Below, one piece after another: positions 46,627-56,039 of a stretch of 64,000 nucleotides of DNA; within the stretch, counting starts at the first letter, position 1; each line of letters begins with the position of its first letter. This DNA comes from Coprococcus aceti (lineage in GTDB: Bacteria; Bacillota; Clostridia; Lachnospirales; Lachnospiraceae), in contig NZ_JAOQJT010000004.1 of assembly GCF_025567285.1 (NCBI RefSeq), positions 186,001 through 250,000 of the forward strand. The letters are read 5' to 3'. Below the pieces are notes generated by a model. The model had not been told where the DNA came from. It ran no database searches and saw only the letters and a program-made list of their open reading frames with translations. The translations under genes and the position numbers were made by a program.

Positions 46627-46753
46627 CTTTACAATTAAAAAGTGGAATGTTAGTATGTTGGATGGATGGTATTCGAAAGAAGCTGTACCTGAATCATGCT
46701 TCCACAGGAAGCGCATACACGGATACTGACAACAGATTTAAGCAGGTGATTGT

Positions 46754-47719
46754 ATGAGGATTGGATTTATTGGAGCTGGAAAAGTCGGATTCACATTTGG
46801 CAGGTATATCGCAGAGAAGAGAGAGCTTGTCAGAGAGAAAACGGATGGAGCGTTGTGCCTGGAGGTTGGTGGATATTTTAGCGCCAGCAGACAGAGTGCG
46901 GAGCTTGCAGCAGAGTTTACCGAGACCTGTGTGTACGACAGCCTGGAGCAGCTGTGTGAGTATAGTGAAATTATTTTTCTCACCGTTCCTGACGGACAGA
47001 TAGGAGAGGTGTGGAAGAGTATAAAGGATCTTGACATTCGTGGCAGGATCATTTGTCACGCCAGTGGGGCGATGACATCAGATATTTTCTCAGGTATAAC
47101 AGAGGCGGGAGCCTTTGGTTATTCGATTCATCCTATGTATGCAATAAGTTCAAAGTACGAATCCTATAAAGAACTGGACAATTCATTTTTTACAGTTGAG
47201 GGAGATGACAGACATGTCGATAAGGTATGTTCTGTCATAAGAGCCCTCGGCAATAGCTGTGTGCGCATTGATGGTACCGACAAGGTGAAGTATCACGGCG
47301 CTGCGGTGTTTGCAAGCAATCTGGTAACAGGGCTGCTGGCGGTTTCACAGGAGCTTCTGACACAGTGCGGCTTCTCGGCGGAGGAGGCACAGAGGGCTAT
47401 AGTGCCTTTGTTCCTCGGCAATGCGAAAGCTGCGGCTGACAGGGGAACGGTTGACAGCCTGACAGGGCCTGTTGAGAGATGCGATACAGAAACTGTGAGA
47501 AAGCATCTGAATGCATTGAGCGGAGATGAACGGAGCGCATATGCTGCGGTGTCCAGATGCCTTGTGCCGGTGGCAGAGAGAAAGCACCCGGACAGAGATT
47601 ATAGCGGTTTGATACATCTACTGAACGGAATAGGAGAATTTAATTATGAAGAACACGACGGCAACACTCAGGCAGATGAAGGGAACAGACAAGAAGATAT
47701 CCATGATCACAGCGTATGA
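46754..47719 (+). CDS. Rossmann/DUF2520 oxidoreductase, candidate ketopantoate reductase (PanG-like)
   Basis: It has 321 residues. An N-terminal Rossmann motif GFIGAGKVGFTFG (residues 4-16) shows NAD(P) binding. The DUF2520-type C-terminal half includes HPMYAISS and KYHGAAVFASNLVTGLL. It lies directly before panB and panC, where the pathway needs a ketopantoate reductase; no panE is present in the window. The alternative reductase PanG of Francisella is a precedent for a non-PanE enzyme at this place. The last 74 bases overlap panB in another frame and encode a hydrophilic tail. Promoter elements are not clear; a GCTTCC/GGAAGC hairpin lies at 46698-46712. Confidence 0.75.
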   Translation: MRIGFIGAGKVGFTFGRYIAEKRELVREKTDGALCLEVGGYFSASRQSAELAAEFTETCVYDSLEQLCEYSEIIFLTVPDGQIGEVWKSIKDLDIRGRIICHASGAMTSDIFSGITEAGAFGYSIHPMYAISSKYESYKELDNSFFTVEGDDRHVDKVCSVIRALGNSCVRIDGTDKVKYHGAAVFASNLVTGLLAVSQELLTQCGFSAEEAQRAIVPLFLGNAKAAADRGTVDSLTGPVERCDTETVRKHLNALSGDERSAYAAVSRCLVPVAERKHPDRDYSGLIHLLNGIGEFNYEEHDGNTQADEGNRQEDIHDHSV

Positions 47720-48473
47720 TTACACCATGGCGAAGATCGTGGATGAGTCAGGAGTCAACACTATTCTTGTTGGAGATTCCCTGGGCAACACTATCCTCGG
47801 ATATGAGGACACGATCTCTGTAACTGTTGATGATATGATACATCACAGTGCAGCGGTGGCAAGGGGCGCAAAGAATGCTCTTGTTATCACAGATATGCCA
47901 TTTATGTCCTATCAGACAAGCGTGTATGACGCGGTTGTCAATGCCGGAAGGATAATGAAGGAAGGACGTGCCGGAGCGGTGAAGCTTGAGGGCGGTCAGG
48001 ACATGTGTCCGCAGATAAGCGCCATAGTCAAGGCGAGCATACCTGTATGTGCACATCTTGGACTCACACCACAGTCCATCAACGCATTTGGCGGATTCAA
48101 GGTGCAGGGCAAGACAGAGGCTGCAGCCAAGAAGCTCATAGAGGATGCAAAGGCTGTTGAGGAGGCAGGCGCATTCATGCTCGTAATGGAGTGCGTACCG
48201 GAGAAGCTTGCGAAGATAGTCACAGAGACAGTAAGCATCCCTACCATAGGAATAGGCGCAGGCCGTTACTGCGATGGACAGGTGCTTGTAAATCAGGATA
48301 TGTTTGGCATGTATTCAGACTTTGTTCCAAAGTTCGTAAAGCAGTTTGCAAATGTGGGCGATGTTATGAGAGGTGCGGTTAAGGCTTATATCGATGAGAT
48401 AAATGCCGGAACATTCCCGGGCCCTGAGCACACATACAAGATAGACGATGAAGTAATAGAGAAGTTATACTAA
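47646..48473 (+). CDS. panB: 3-methyl-2-oxobutanoate hydroxymethyltransferase
   Basis: It has 275 residues. Blocks seen are MITAYDYTMAKIVDESG, VGDSLGNTILGYEDT, GAVKLEGG and GIGAGRYCDGQVLV. It adds a hydroxymethyl group from methylene-tetrahydrofolate to 2-oxoisovalerate, giving ketopantoate, the first step to pantothenate. The ATG is preceded by GGAG at seven to ten bases, so the start inside the previous gene is real rather than a choice of convenience. panC follows after 14 bases. Confidence 0.96.
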   Translation: MKNTTATLRQMKGTDKKISMITAYDYTMAKIVDESGVNTILVGDSLGNTILGYEDTISVTVDDMIHHSAAVARGAKNALVITDMPFMSYQTSVYDAVVNAGRIMKEGRAGAVKLEGGQDMCPQISAIVKASIPVCAHLGLTPQSINAFGGFKVQGKTEAAAKKLIEDAKAVEEAGAFMLVMECVPEKLAKIVTETVSIPTIGIGAGRYCDGQVLVNQDMFGMYSDFVPKFVKQFANVGDVMRGAVKAYIDEINAGTFPGPEHTYKIDDEVIEKLY

Positions 48474-48487
48474 AGGAGAAAACGATC

Positions 48488-49333
48488 ATGGTAATTTTAA
48501 AGAAGATAGATGAGGTAAGAGCGCAGGTTAAAGAGTGGAAGAAGCAGGGACTTACAGTTGGTCTTGTTCCTACAATGGGTTATCTTCACGAGGGACATCA
48601 GAGTCTTATCAAGAAGTCAGTGGAGCAGAACGACAGAACAGTTGTAAGCGTATTTGTAAATCCTATACAGTTTGGACCAAACGAGGATCTTGAGAGCTAT
48701 CCAAGAGATCTTGAGGCTGATGCAAAGCTCTGTGAGAGCACAGGTGCAGACATCATATTCAATCCGGAGCCTGAGGAGATGTACGCAGACGGCTTCGTGT
48801 CATTCATCAACATGACAGGACTTCCAAATGCACTCTGCGGACTTACACGTCCAATACATTTCAAGGGTGTATGTACAGTTGTAGGAAAGCTCTTCAATAT
48901 AGTTACACCTGACAGAGCATACTTTGGACAGAAGGATGCCCAGCAGCTTGCCATCATCATGAGAATGGTCAAGGATCTGAACTTTGATATAGAGATAGTC
49001 GGCTGTCCGATCATAAGAGAGGCGGACGGACTGGCAAAGAGCTCAAGAAACATCTACCTCACACCAGAGGAGAGAAAGGCTGCAGTAGTTCTCAGCAAGG
49101 CCGTAAAGCTTGGTCAGGACATGATAGCTGACGGAGAGAGAGACGCAGCGAAGATCGTTGGTGAGATGAAGAAGCTCATCTCTGCTGAACCGCTTGCAAC
49201 TATCGACTATGTAGAGATGGTCAACATGGATACCATGCAGTCCATAGAGAAGGCAGAAGGACATGTACTCTGTGCAATGGCAGTCAAGTTCGGCAAGGCG
49301 AGACTGATTGACAACTTTATAGCTGAGTTATAG
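48488..49333 (+). CDS. panC: Pantothenate synthetase
   Basis: It has 281 residues, the standard length. PTMGYLHEGHQSLI carries the HxGH-type nucleotide site. FVNPIQFGPNEDLESYPR, FKGVCTVVGKLFNI and FGQKDAQQLAIIM follow. It joins pantoate and beta-alanine with ATP to make pantothenate. No panD is in the window, so beta-alanine must come from another locus or from outside. Strong AAAGGAG lies before the ATG. Confidence 0.97.
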   Translation: MVILKKIDEVRAQVKEWKKQGLTVGLVPTMGYLHEGHQSLIKKSVEQNDRTVVSVFVNPIQFGPNEDLESYPRDLEADAKLCESTGADIIFNPEPEEMYADGFVSFINMTGLPNALCGLTRPIHFKGVCTVVGKLFNIVTPDRAYFGQKDAQQLAIIMRMVKDLNFDIEIVGCPIIREADGLAKSSRNIYLTPEERKAAVVLSKAVKLGQDMIADGERDAAKIVGEMKKLISAEPLATIDYVEMVNMDTMQSIEKAEGHVLCAMAVKFGKARLIDNFIAEL

Positions 49334-49368
49334 AATACAGCCTTTGAAGAAAGGATAAAATACACAGT

Positions 49369-50589
49369 ATGTTAAAAGGGAAGACAGTAGTTCTCGGAGT
49401 CACAGGAAGCATTGCGGCATATAAGATAGCCAATCTGGCAAGTATGCTGGTGAAAAAGCATGCGGATGTGCATGTCATCATGACGGAGAACGCAACAAAC
49501 TTTATCAATCCGATCACATTTGAGACGCTCACAGGCAACAAATGCCTGGTCGATACATTTGACAGGAATTTCCAGTTCAACGTGGAGCACGTAGCACTGG
49601 CAAAGAGGGCGGATGTGTTCATGGTGGCACCTGCGTCGGCCAATATAATCGGCAAGATAGCGGGGGGAATAGCAGACGATATGCTCAGCACAACGATTAT
49701 GCCGGCAAAATGTCCTAAGATCATAGCACCGGCCATGAATACCGGAATGATAGAGAATCCTATAGTACAGGACAATATAAAGAAGCTTGAGTCATATGGA
49801 TATGAGATAGTGGAATCCGCAACTGGATACCTTGCATGTGGAGACACAGGCAAGGGCAAGCTCCCTGATGCGGAGGTTCTTCAGGATTATATCCTTAAGG
49901 CCATAGCGAAAGAAAAGGATATGGCCGGGGTGAGACTTCTGGTTACGGCAGGCCCTACCCGTGAGGCCATAGACCCGGTCAGATATATAACGAATCACTC
50001 CACAGGCAAGATGGGATATGCCATTGCCAGACAGGCCATGCTCAGAGGGGCGGACGTCACCCTGGTCACAGGCAAGGTGGAGATAGAACCGCCGAGATTT
50101 GTCAATGTGGTTGACATAACATCGGCTCAGGATATGTACGAGGCTGTCATGGACAGAAGTACAGAGCAGGACGTGATCATCAAGGCTGCTGCGGTGGCTG
50201 ATTACAGGCCTGCAGAGGTGGCAGAACACAAGATCAAGAAGGCTGATGGAGACATGAGCATCAAGCTTTCGAGAACGAAGGATATTCTGCTTGCACTTGG
50301 AAATCAGAGAATTGAAAAGGGGATACAGGATCAGATCATCTGCGGATTCTCCATGGAGACGAGGGATCTCATAGAGAATTCAAGGAAGAAGATAGATTCA
50401 AAGCATATAGATCTTATTGCGGCAAATAATTTAAAGGTCGCAGGGGCGGGATTTGGTGTTGATACCAATGTTCTCACTCTCATTACAAGGGACAGTATCA
50501 GTGAACTTCCGATGATGTCAAAGGAAGAGTGTGCAGACATGCTTCTTGACAGAATAATGGAGATGCGTAAAGTTGCAGACCTGTCCTGA
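49369..50589 (+). CDS. coaBC: Bifunctional phosphopantothenoylcysteine decarboxylase/phosphopantothenate-cysteine ligase
   Basis: It has 406 residues. The CoaC half (1-185) has GSIAAYK, the active histidine in FNVEHVALAK, PASANIIGKIAGGIADD and PAMNTGMIENP. The CoaB half (190-400) has TAGPTREAIDPVRYITNHSTGKMG and KLSRTKDIL. It uses FMN and CTP to convert phosphopantothenate and cysteine to 4'-phosphopantetheine for coenzyme A. Together with panB and panC it makes a compact route to coenzyme A. The pantothenate kinase gene is not here. Confidence 0.96.
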   Translation: MLKGKTVVLGVTGSIAAYKIANLASMLVKKHADVHVIMTENATNFINPITFETLTGNKCLVDTFDRNFQFNVEHVALAKRADVFMVAPASANIIGKIAGGIADDMLSTTIMPAKCPKIIAPAMNTGMIENPIVQDNIKKLESYGYEIVESATGYLACGDTGKGKLPDAEVLQDYILKAIAKEKDMAGVRLLVTAGPTREAIDPVRYITNHSTGKMGYAIARQAMLRGADVTLVTGKVEIEPPRFVNVVDITSAQDMYEAVMDRSTEQDVIIKAAAVADYRPAEVAEHKIKKADGDMSIKLSRTKDILLALGNQRIEKGIQDQIICGFSMETRDLIENSRKKIDSKHIDLIAANNLKVAGAGFGVDTNVLTLITRDSISELPMMSKEECADMLLDRIMEMRKVADLS

Positions 50590-50602
50590 CAGGAGTAATA
50601 TT

Positions 50603-51067
50603 TTGAAGCAGATAGATAGAAAAAAACTCAGGGCTGTGTGCTCTGTGTTGTTTGTGCTTTATATAATCTGTATCGTTTACTTTCTTATTTTCAGCGATAT
50701 GTTTGGCAGAGGGGGATATGATGAACGCAGATACAATCTTCACCCTCTGCAGGAAATACAGCGGTTTATCACATACGGGGATCAGATGTCGCCAATGAGT
50801 GTATTTCTGAATCTCTATGGCAATATAATCGCATTTATACCGTTTGGTATGCTGCTCAGATGGGCGAGAAATAAGAACACGACATTTGTACAGGCTCTGC
50901 TGTACTCTCTGGGATTTACACTTGTCATAGAGACGGTGCAGTACATAACCAAACTGGGTGTGTTCGATATCGATGACATCATCATGAATACGCTTGGTGG
51001 AGTCATAGGATATTGTATATATTACGTTACAGCAAAACTTATCAGGAGATATCATGCAAAGAAGTAA
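50603..51067 (+). CDS. VanZ-like family membrane protein
   Basis: The start is TTG at 50603 with AGGAG seven bases upstream; an upstream in-frame ATG at 50573 lies inside coaBC. It is 154 residues with about four membrane helices. The VanZ-type pattern is visible in NLYGNIIAFIPFGMLL, GFTLVIETVQY and FDIDDIIMNTLGGVIGY. VanZ confers low teicoplanin resistance in vanA clusters, but most chromosomal relatives have unknown roles, and no van genes are near. It overlaps the next gene by 14 bases. Confidence 0.85.
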   Translation: MKQIDRKKLRAVCSVLFVLYIICIVYFLIFSDMFGRGGYDERRYNLHPLQEIQRFITYGDQMSPMSVFLNLYGNIIAFIPFGMLLRWARNKNTTFVQALLYSLGFTLVIETVQYITKLGVFDIDDIIMNTLGGVIGYCIYYVTAKLIRRYHAKK

Positions 51068-51368
51068 GGAATTCAAAGTTTCGACACCGGGTCTGCCGAC
51101 GGACACCATAATTGGATACTTTCTGGGCGGATTTGGCGGAGTGTTTGTGGTCATATCCATCATAAAATCCATACTTACCCAGGGAAAGGTACAGAGGGTG
51201 TACGGAGTCCTCATGGTCAGCGCGATGCTGATGGCATTTACAGGCCTGATATTCTCGGCCATAGGCTACAGGGCGGACAACGGAGGTATAACAAACAAGA
51301 AGATGGCGATCATACTTAATGTTATAGTTCTTGGAGCGTCTGTTATATTTTTATTGATGGGATTATAG
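51054..51368 (+). CDS. Small membrane protein, three predicted TM helices
   Basis: The 104 residues have hydrophobic segments at about 20-40, 52-70 and 83-103. A glycine-rich turn (YFLGGFGGVF) is in the first helix. It resembles small Lachnospiraceae proteins such as DUF6142, but the match is from memory of the pattern only. Overlap with the VanZ gene and 12 bases to the next gene put it in a coaBC-vanZ-peptidase transcript. I cannot assign a function. Confidence 0.75.
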   Translation: MQRSKEFKVSTPGLPTDTIIGYFLGGFGGVFVVISIIKSILTQGKVQRVYGVLMVSAMLMAFTGLIFSAIGYRADNGGITNKKMAIILNVIVLGASVIFLLMGL

Positions 51369-51380
51369 AAAGGGCATGCG

Positions 51381-53483
51381 ATGAATTATTATAAGAATCT
51401 TACAGAAGAATATGATGATATAGAAGAACGCTATGAGCTTATCATGGAACGTGTGAGACAGATAATCCATGAATCACTGGTAAAGGAGCCGTACAGAGAT
51501 TATTTCAGTCATGTTGCCGGATTTATAGCTAGAATAGGAGATGTTCTGGAACTGGTAAAAAATGACGCACTGCCAGACAGGAGCCTTGATCAGCTTCAGG
51601 CGATGAACCATGGGCTGTACAATGACATATTGGGAGACAACTACAATAGAAGCTATGCAAATTACAGATATATCATGGGTGAGTTTTCAAAGGATTACAC
51701 CCGTGACAAAGAGGAGATAAAGCGCATCGCCCAGCTTATGGGGTTTGTGTACAACGAGATAAGAGGAATGACAGTGTACGCATTTGAGGGCAGAGTGGTT
51801 GACATAACTTTGTTTGCGGAGCTGTTTGTCCAGATATATTTCATGTTTCAGGATGATTTTTCCGTGAAGGATCTGGAATCCGCTGTGTATTATTTTGAGA
51901 ACGATTATGCCGAGTTCTGGATCACGTACAGGATAAGAGAGCAGCTTGACCCTGATCTCACATTTGCGACGGATATCATTATGAACAGCGATTTGGGCGA
52001 TGTCACGTATCTGTACAGATATGGAGAGTATGTTGGAAAAAATGAGATCGACACGGCGATTTTCATGAGTACCCTGCCGGATTCAGAGATAGAGGCCATG
52101 GCAAGAACATTCACCGAGGGCTACAGACTGGGATTCGAGGCTGCCGGAATAGATCTCTCGAAGAAGAAAACTGTAAATATCCGATATTTCCTTGGACAGG
52201 AGAGGATGATAAGAGCCGCGATACTGCAGTTTGAGCAGATGGGTCTGAGGCCGATATGCTACCGATATGCGGCAAACAGGATCAACAGGAGACTTATACA
52301 CAGGATAGGTTATTCGTCAAGCGTTCCTAACAGACAGCTCGAGTACGATCACAGGATGGATGAGGCACTCTTCATGGACAAGAAGCTCATGGAGAGAAAG
52401 CTGGAGGTGCTCAGACAGGCATACAAGAATATGGCCTATGAGGCTTCAGTATATGCGGGCCCTGCGGTGGTCGAGGTGTTCGGCGAGAACCCATTTGAGC
52501 CGGAGAACAGTGAACTGAATCCTGTGCTCGACAAGAAACAGCAGGAGGCTGTGATCTCATACCGCACAATGAGTTCACAGATCGTAAATGAATATATAGC
52601 CCAGGATCAGTGCAGCTTCACTATAATAGCATACCCTGTGCCGGAGATCGGAGATAGATACAGAGATATATTCAGGGATACTGTCAGGATCAACACACTG
52701 GACAATGATCTGTTCAGGGCGATCCATCAGAGTATGATAGATGAGCTTGATAAGGCTGAACACGTGAGGGTTGTCGGTCAGGGATCAAATGTGACTGATA
52801 TGACCGTTATGATGCACGAGATGACAGATCCATCGAAGGAGACCAACTTTGAGAACTGCGTAGCCGATGTGAATATACCTGTTGGAGAGGTGTTCACTTC
52901 ACCGAAGCTCACCGGAACCCACGGAATATTAAACGTAAGTGAAGTATTCCTGGACGGCCTGAAATATGTGAATCTCAAGCTTACATTTGAGGATGGAAAA
53001 ATAGCGGACTATACATGTGACAACTATCCGGATACGGAGAAGAACAAGGCGTATATAAAGGAGAATATTCTGGGCGGAAGGGATACACTTCCTATAGGAG
53101 AGTTTGCAATAGGAACAAATACGACAGCATACGTCATGGCAAACAAATATGACATAGTGTATAAACTGCCTATCCTCATAGTTGAGAAGATGGGACCGCA
53201 TTTTGCTGTGGGAGATACATGCTATAGCTGGAGTGAGGAAAATGTGCTCCACAATCCTGATGGCAAGGAGATCGTGGCAAAGGACAATGAGTGTTCTATT
53301 CTGAGAAAAACAGATGTGTCAAAGGCGTATTTCAACTGCCATACAGACATAACAATACCTTACGATGAGATAGGAGGAATATATTCCGTTCATCCGGATG
53401 GAACTGAAGTTCCGATCATCGAGAAGGGCAGATTTGTCCTGCCGGGAACAGAGAAGCTCAATGAAGCGCTGGATCAGGCATAG
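51381..53483 (+). CDS. M29-like aminopeptidase with long N-terminal extension
   Basis: It has 700 residues; M29 (AmpS/PepS) enzymes are near 410. The C-terminal part from about 330 resembles them: NIPVGEVFTSP (metal-binding Glu), LKLTFEDGKIADY, IGEFAIGTNT and a later PHFAVGD with a histidine. The first 320 residues are helical and charged, with no TM and no family I recognise. FEGRVVDITLFAELFVQIYFMF and HRIGYSSSVPNRQ are in this part. It is probably a cytosolic metallopeptidase. The extension may form a lid or partner-binding module. It ends at a bidirectional terminator. Confidence 0.78.
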   Translation: MNYYKNLTEEYDDIEERYELIMERVRQIIHESLVKEPYRDYFSHVAGFIARIGDVLELVKNDALPDRSLDQLQAMNHGLYNDILGDNYNRSYANYRYIMGEFSKDYTRDKEEIKRIAQLMGFVYNEIRGMTVYAFEGRVVDITLFAELFVQIYFMFQDDFSVKDLESAVYYFENDYAEFWITYRIREQLDPDLTFATDIIMNSDLGDVTYLYRYGEYVGKNEIDTAIFMSTLPDSEIEAMARTFTEGYRLGFEAAGIDLSKKKTVNIRYFLGQERMIRAAILQFEQMGLRPICYRYAANRINRRLIHRIGYSSSVPNRQLEYDHRMDEALFMDKKLMERKLEVLRQAYKNMAYEASVYAGPAVVEVFGENPFEPENSELNPVLDKKQQEAVISYRTMSSQIVNEYIAQDQCSFTIIAYPVPEIGDRYRDIFRDTVRINTLDNDLFRAIHQSMIDELDKAEHVRVVGQGSNVTDMTVMMHEMTDPSKETNFENCVADVNIPVGEVFTSPKLTGTHGILNVSEVFLDGLKYVNLKLTFEDGKIADYTCDNYPDTEKNKAYIKENILGGRDTLPIGEFAIGTNTTAYVMANKYDIVYKLPILIVEKMGPHFAVGDTCYSWSEENVLHNPDGKEIVAKDNECSILRKTDVSKAYFNCHTDITIPYDEIGGIYSVHPDGTEVPIIEKGRFVLPGTEKLNEALDQA

Positions 53484-53520
53484 ACAGCCTGGCGATTATG
53501 AAAAAAGACTTATAGGACAA

Positions 53521-53570
53521 AAAGAGACAGATATCTATTTCAGTCGAAATAAATATCTGTCTCTCTTTAT
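53521..53570. terminator. Bidirectional terminator
   Basis: AGAGACAGATAT pairs with ATATCTGTCTCT, continued after one mismatch by TATTTC/GAAATA around AGTC. A-rich and T-rich flanks serve both strands. It lies between the convergent M29-like and GGDEF genes. Confidence 0.9.
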
Positions 53571-53598
53571 GTATATATCTTTGTTCTGATACTGAAGA

Positions 53599-55908
53599 TT
53601 ACTTCAGTATGGACATTCTCTTGTATCTTTTGTTTGAGTAAAGTGCCGTGTCGGCCTGTGAGAGTAGATCCTCGATGGTCTGTTCTCCATCGCAGACAAA
53701 TTCAGTAACACCAACGCTCATCTCTATGAAGTATGGCTTGCCACAGGTTGCGTTCAGCTCGGCTGAGAAATCCTTGATCTTGCGCTGCACTTCGGTGACG
53801 TAATCGGAGTCGTCTATAAATGCAAAGCATACGAACTCATCGCCGCCTATTCTACCGATGACATCATGTGGACCAAAACTCTGGGACAGGATGTTCGCGA
53901 TGTTCTTGAGGGCGAAGTCACCGTCCTTGTGTCCAAATTTGTCATTTACAACTTTCAGTGAATCCATATCAGCGAAGAGAAGTATGGCCTTCATTCCACA
54001 GTTTGACGGAATGTTGATATAGTATTCAACCCGCTCCATAAATCCACGTCTGTTATATATACCCGTCAGCTCATCTGATGTCGACAGGTGGTTCAGAAGC
54101 TCGTTCTTCTCGTGGATCTCGTTCAGAGACATCCTGAGCTGTTCCTGCGTGATGTTCTGCTCACGGAGCAGCGACATATATTTCAGTGCTGCACCGAGCT
54201 GCAGGCTGGTGGAATATATGGAACTGAAGTGAGCCACATCTGTGTTGCATATGAACACTCCGTGTTGATCCTCGTTAGTAAATATAGGAACTATGACGGA
54301 TGTAAAACGCTTGTCATAGTATGTATATTCGTTGTCAAAAATCTCTATAGAAGGAACCCTTCTAGACTCTCCGAAAAGCACCTGACAATTGTTCGGGTTG
54401 AAGAAAGCCTGAAGGAAGACTGACTTTGGAACGATCCAGCTTCCCGTGTCTGTGATGCGCACAGGATCGTCGTAGGTGTAAATGTAAGCTCCTTCGTAAT
54501 TCAGCCCCTGAAGCTTGTGGAGGATGGATGTGTATGTCTTGCCAAGATCCTCGCCGTATGTCAGGGTGTCACGGGTTATGTATATTGATGACCAGCCCAT
54601 CATCTTGTTCTCGTATATCGTGTTGTAAAGCTGATTCGAGATGAAGAGTGATATGGTGTTGGTTATGGTCGTGTTAAGTCTGTTGAACTGGAGACTCTTG
54701 GCTGCAGACAATTTACAGCTTGAGAAGATGGAAGCCAGTTCACGGAACATGTATGCTGTTTTCTGGACAGAATAAAAATCGGTCAGGTCAGATTCGAGAA
54801 TACATTTGAGTTCATCGATGATCTTGTTCTGTGGGTACTCCGTATCTATGTCGCTCTTGATCACGGATACTATATCAATGAGTATCCTGTTGTAGGCGGA
54901 CATGACCTTGGATGCGTAGAATGAATCTGCAATCTCACCGAAGAGACGGCCATCAAGAATATCGATGATGTCTGGTATATCCAGATCCAGCAAATGTCTG
55001 CCATCCTTCATCAGGTCACTTTCTGTGCACAGATGACAGCAGCAGGACACTCTGTTTATAAGTCGGGAATCCAAAGCCTCGGATTTCATGTTGCCGGTCT
55101 GGGCAAGTCTCACCGCCGCATACACTGCACGGAAACCGAGCTCACAGGAATTGATATTGACTGTTGTGAGTGGTGGATCCATGTTGACTGAAGATGGTGA
55201 ATCGTCAAAACCGATGACCGACATGGTTTCTCCTATGCGTATTCCTCTGGCCTTGAGCTCTGCGTAACCGCCTATTGCCATGTGATCATTTGCAAATACG
55301 ATGGCATCCGCATCAGGGTTGGCATCCAGAAGCTGTGCAGTCTCCTCCTGACAGTATTCCGCGAAGTCGCCGTGTATTATCATGCGATCCTCAACGCCAA
55401 GACCATTTTCAGAGAGAACCTCCCTGTATATCTTAAGCCTGAGATTGCTGTCGGTGTTGTCCTCCTTGCCGGCAACAAAGCATATATGCTTTCTCTTGTG
55501 TTCTTTTATGAGATGTTCTATGGCATCCCTCATTCCTTTTGAATTGTCTGTTCTGATGCATGGATATCCCGGAAGCTTCTCCTCCAGTGTGAGGATAGGT
55601 ATTCCATCAAAATGGGAAAGGAAAGAATTCATGTCCTTCTCCGATAACAGAGATGATATAGCTCCGACGGAGATGATAAGTGCGTCCAGACACTCAGGAT
55701 GTGCATAGTAGAAAATCGAATTATACTGGTAATCATACAGTTGATTGGCAGGATCATAAAAGGAGGCATTCAGAAACATGCCCGGAAATACGATGAGATT
55801 GCAGTCAAGTTCCTTTGCTGCGTATTCAGCTCCTTTGCAAACCTCTGTTGCGTAATCGTTATCAATATGACATGTAAAAATACCGATGTTCAATCTGTTG
55901 TTGGTCAT
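53599..55908 (-). CDS. Diguanylate cyclase with LacI-type ligand-binding sensor
   Basis: It has 769 residues. Residues 7-290 are a periplasmic-binding-protein-like domain of the LacI regulator type (NIGIFTCHIDNDYATEVCKG, IVFANDHMAIGGYAELKARG, SVIGFDDSP). There is no helix-turn-helix before it and no signal peptide, so it should sense a ligand in the cytosol. The middle (about 300-600) is helical and then GAF-like. The GGDEF domain ends the protein, with GRIGGDEFVCF near 687. The inhibitory RxxD site is absent; the position reads GPHD. It probably makes cyclic di-GMP in response to a small molecule such as a sugar. AAAGGAG precedes the ATG. A perfect palindrome lies 65 bases upstream. Confidence 0.9.
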   Translation of the reverse strand: MTNNRLNIGIFTCHIDNDYATEVCKGAEYAAKELDCNLIVFPGMFLNASFYDPANQLYDYQYNSIFYYAHPECLDALIISVGAISSLLSEKDMNSFLSHFDGIPILTLEEKLPGYPCIRTDNSKGMRDAIEHLIKEHKRKHICFVAGKEDNTDSNLRLKIYREVLSENGLGVEDRMIIHGDFAEYCQEETAQLLDANPDADAIVFANDHMAIGGYAELKARGIRIGETMSVIGFDDSPSSVNMDPPLTTVNINSCELGFRAVYAAVRLAQTGNMKSEALDSRLINRVSCCCHLCTESDLMKDGRHLLDLDIPDIIDILDGRLFGEIADSFYASKVMSAYNRILIDIVSVIKSDIDTEYPQNKIIDELKCILESDLTDFYSVQKTAYMFRELASIFSSCKLSAAKSLQFNRLNTTITNTISLFISNQLYNTIYENKMMGWSSIYITRDTLTYGEDLGKTYTSILHKLQGLNYEGAYIYTYDDPVRITDTGSWIVPKSVFLQAFFNPNNCQVLFGESRRVPSIEIFDNEYTYYDKRFTSVIVPIFTNEDQHGVFICNTDVAHFSSIYSTSLQLGAALKYMSLLREQNITQEQLRMSLNEIHEKNELLNHLSTSDELTGIYNRRGFMERVEYYINIPSNCGMKAILLFADMDSLKVVNDKFGHKDGDFALKNIANILSQSFGPHDVIGRIGGDEFVCFAFIDDSDYVTEVQRKIKDFSAELNATCGKPYFIEMSVGVTEFVCDGEQTIEDLLSQADTALYSNKRYKRMSILK

Positions 55909-55972
55909 GCGGGTGCTCCTTTAGTAACTGCTTTTGCTGTAGTATAATCGACTGTTATATATTGCGGATAGC

Positions 55973-55998
55973 TATAATCACAATATATTGTGATTATA
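55973..55998. promoter_or_regulatory. 26-bp perfect palindrome, possible operator
   Basis: TATAATCACAATA is followed by its exact reverse complement TATTGTGATTATA. It lies between the divergent GGDEF gene and purM, and on the minus strand supplies a TTGTGA near a possible -35. This is symmetric enough to bind a dimeric regulator. Confidence 0.6.
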
Positions 55999-56039
55999 CC
56001 ACACGTTCACCACATTATCAATTTGTAATCATCTCAATC

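Noticed and set aside
46621..46655. Inverted repeat TACTAAC/GTTAGTA over the purE stop as a terminator
   Set aside because: The loop is long, the stem is short and AT-rich, and there is no T-run.
50603..51067. Glycopeptide resistance determinant (vanZ)
   Set aside because: The protein belongs to the wide VanZ-like family, but no other van gene is present. Resistance should not be inferred.
54088..54423. 111-codon plus-strand frame opposite the GGDEF gene
   Set aside because: It is antisense to a gene with complete domains, with no binding site and no recognisable domain.
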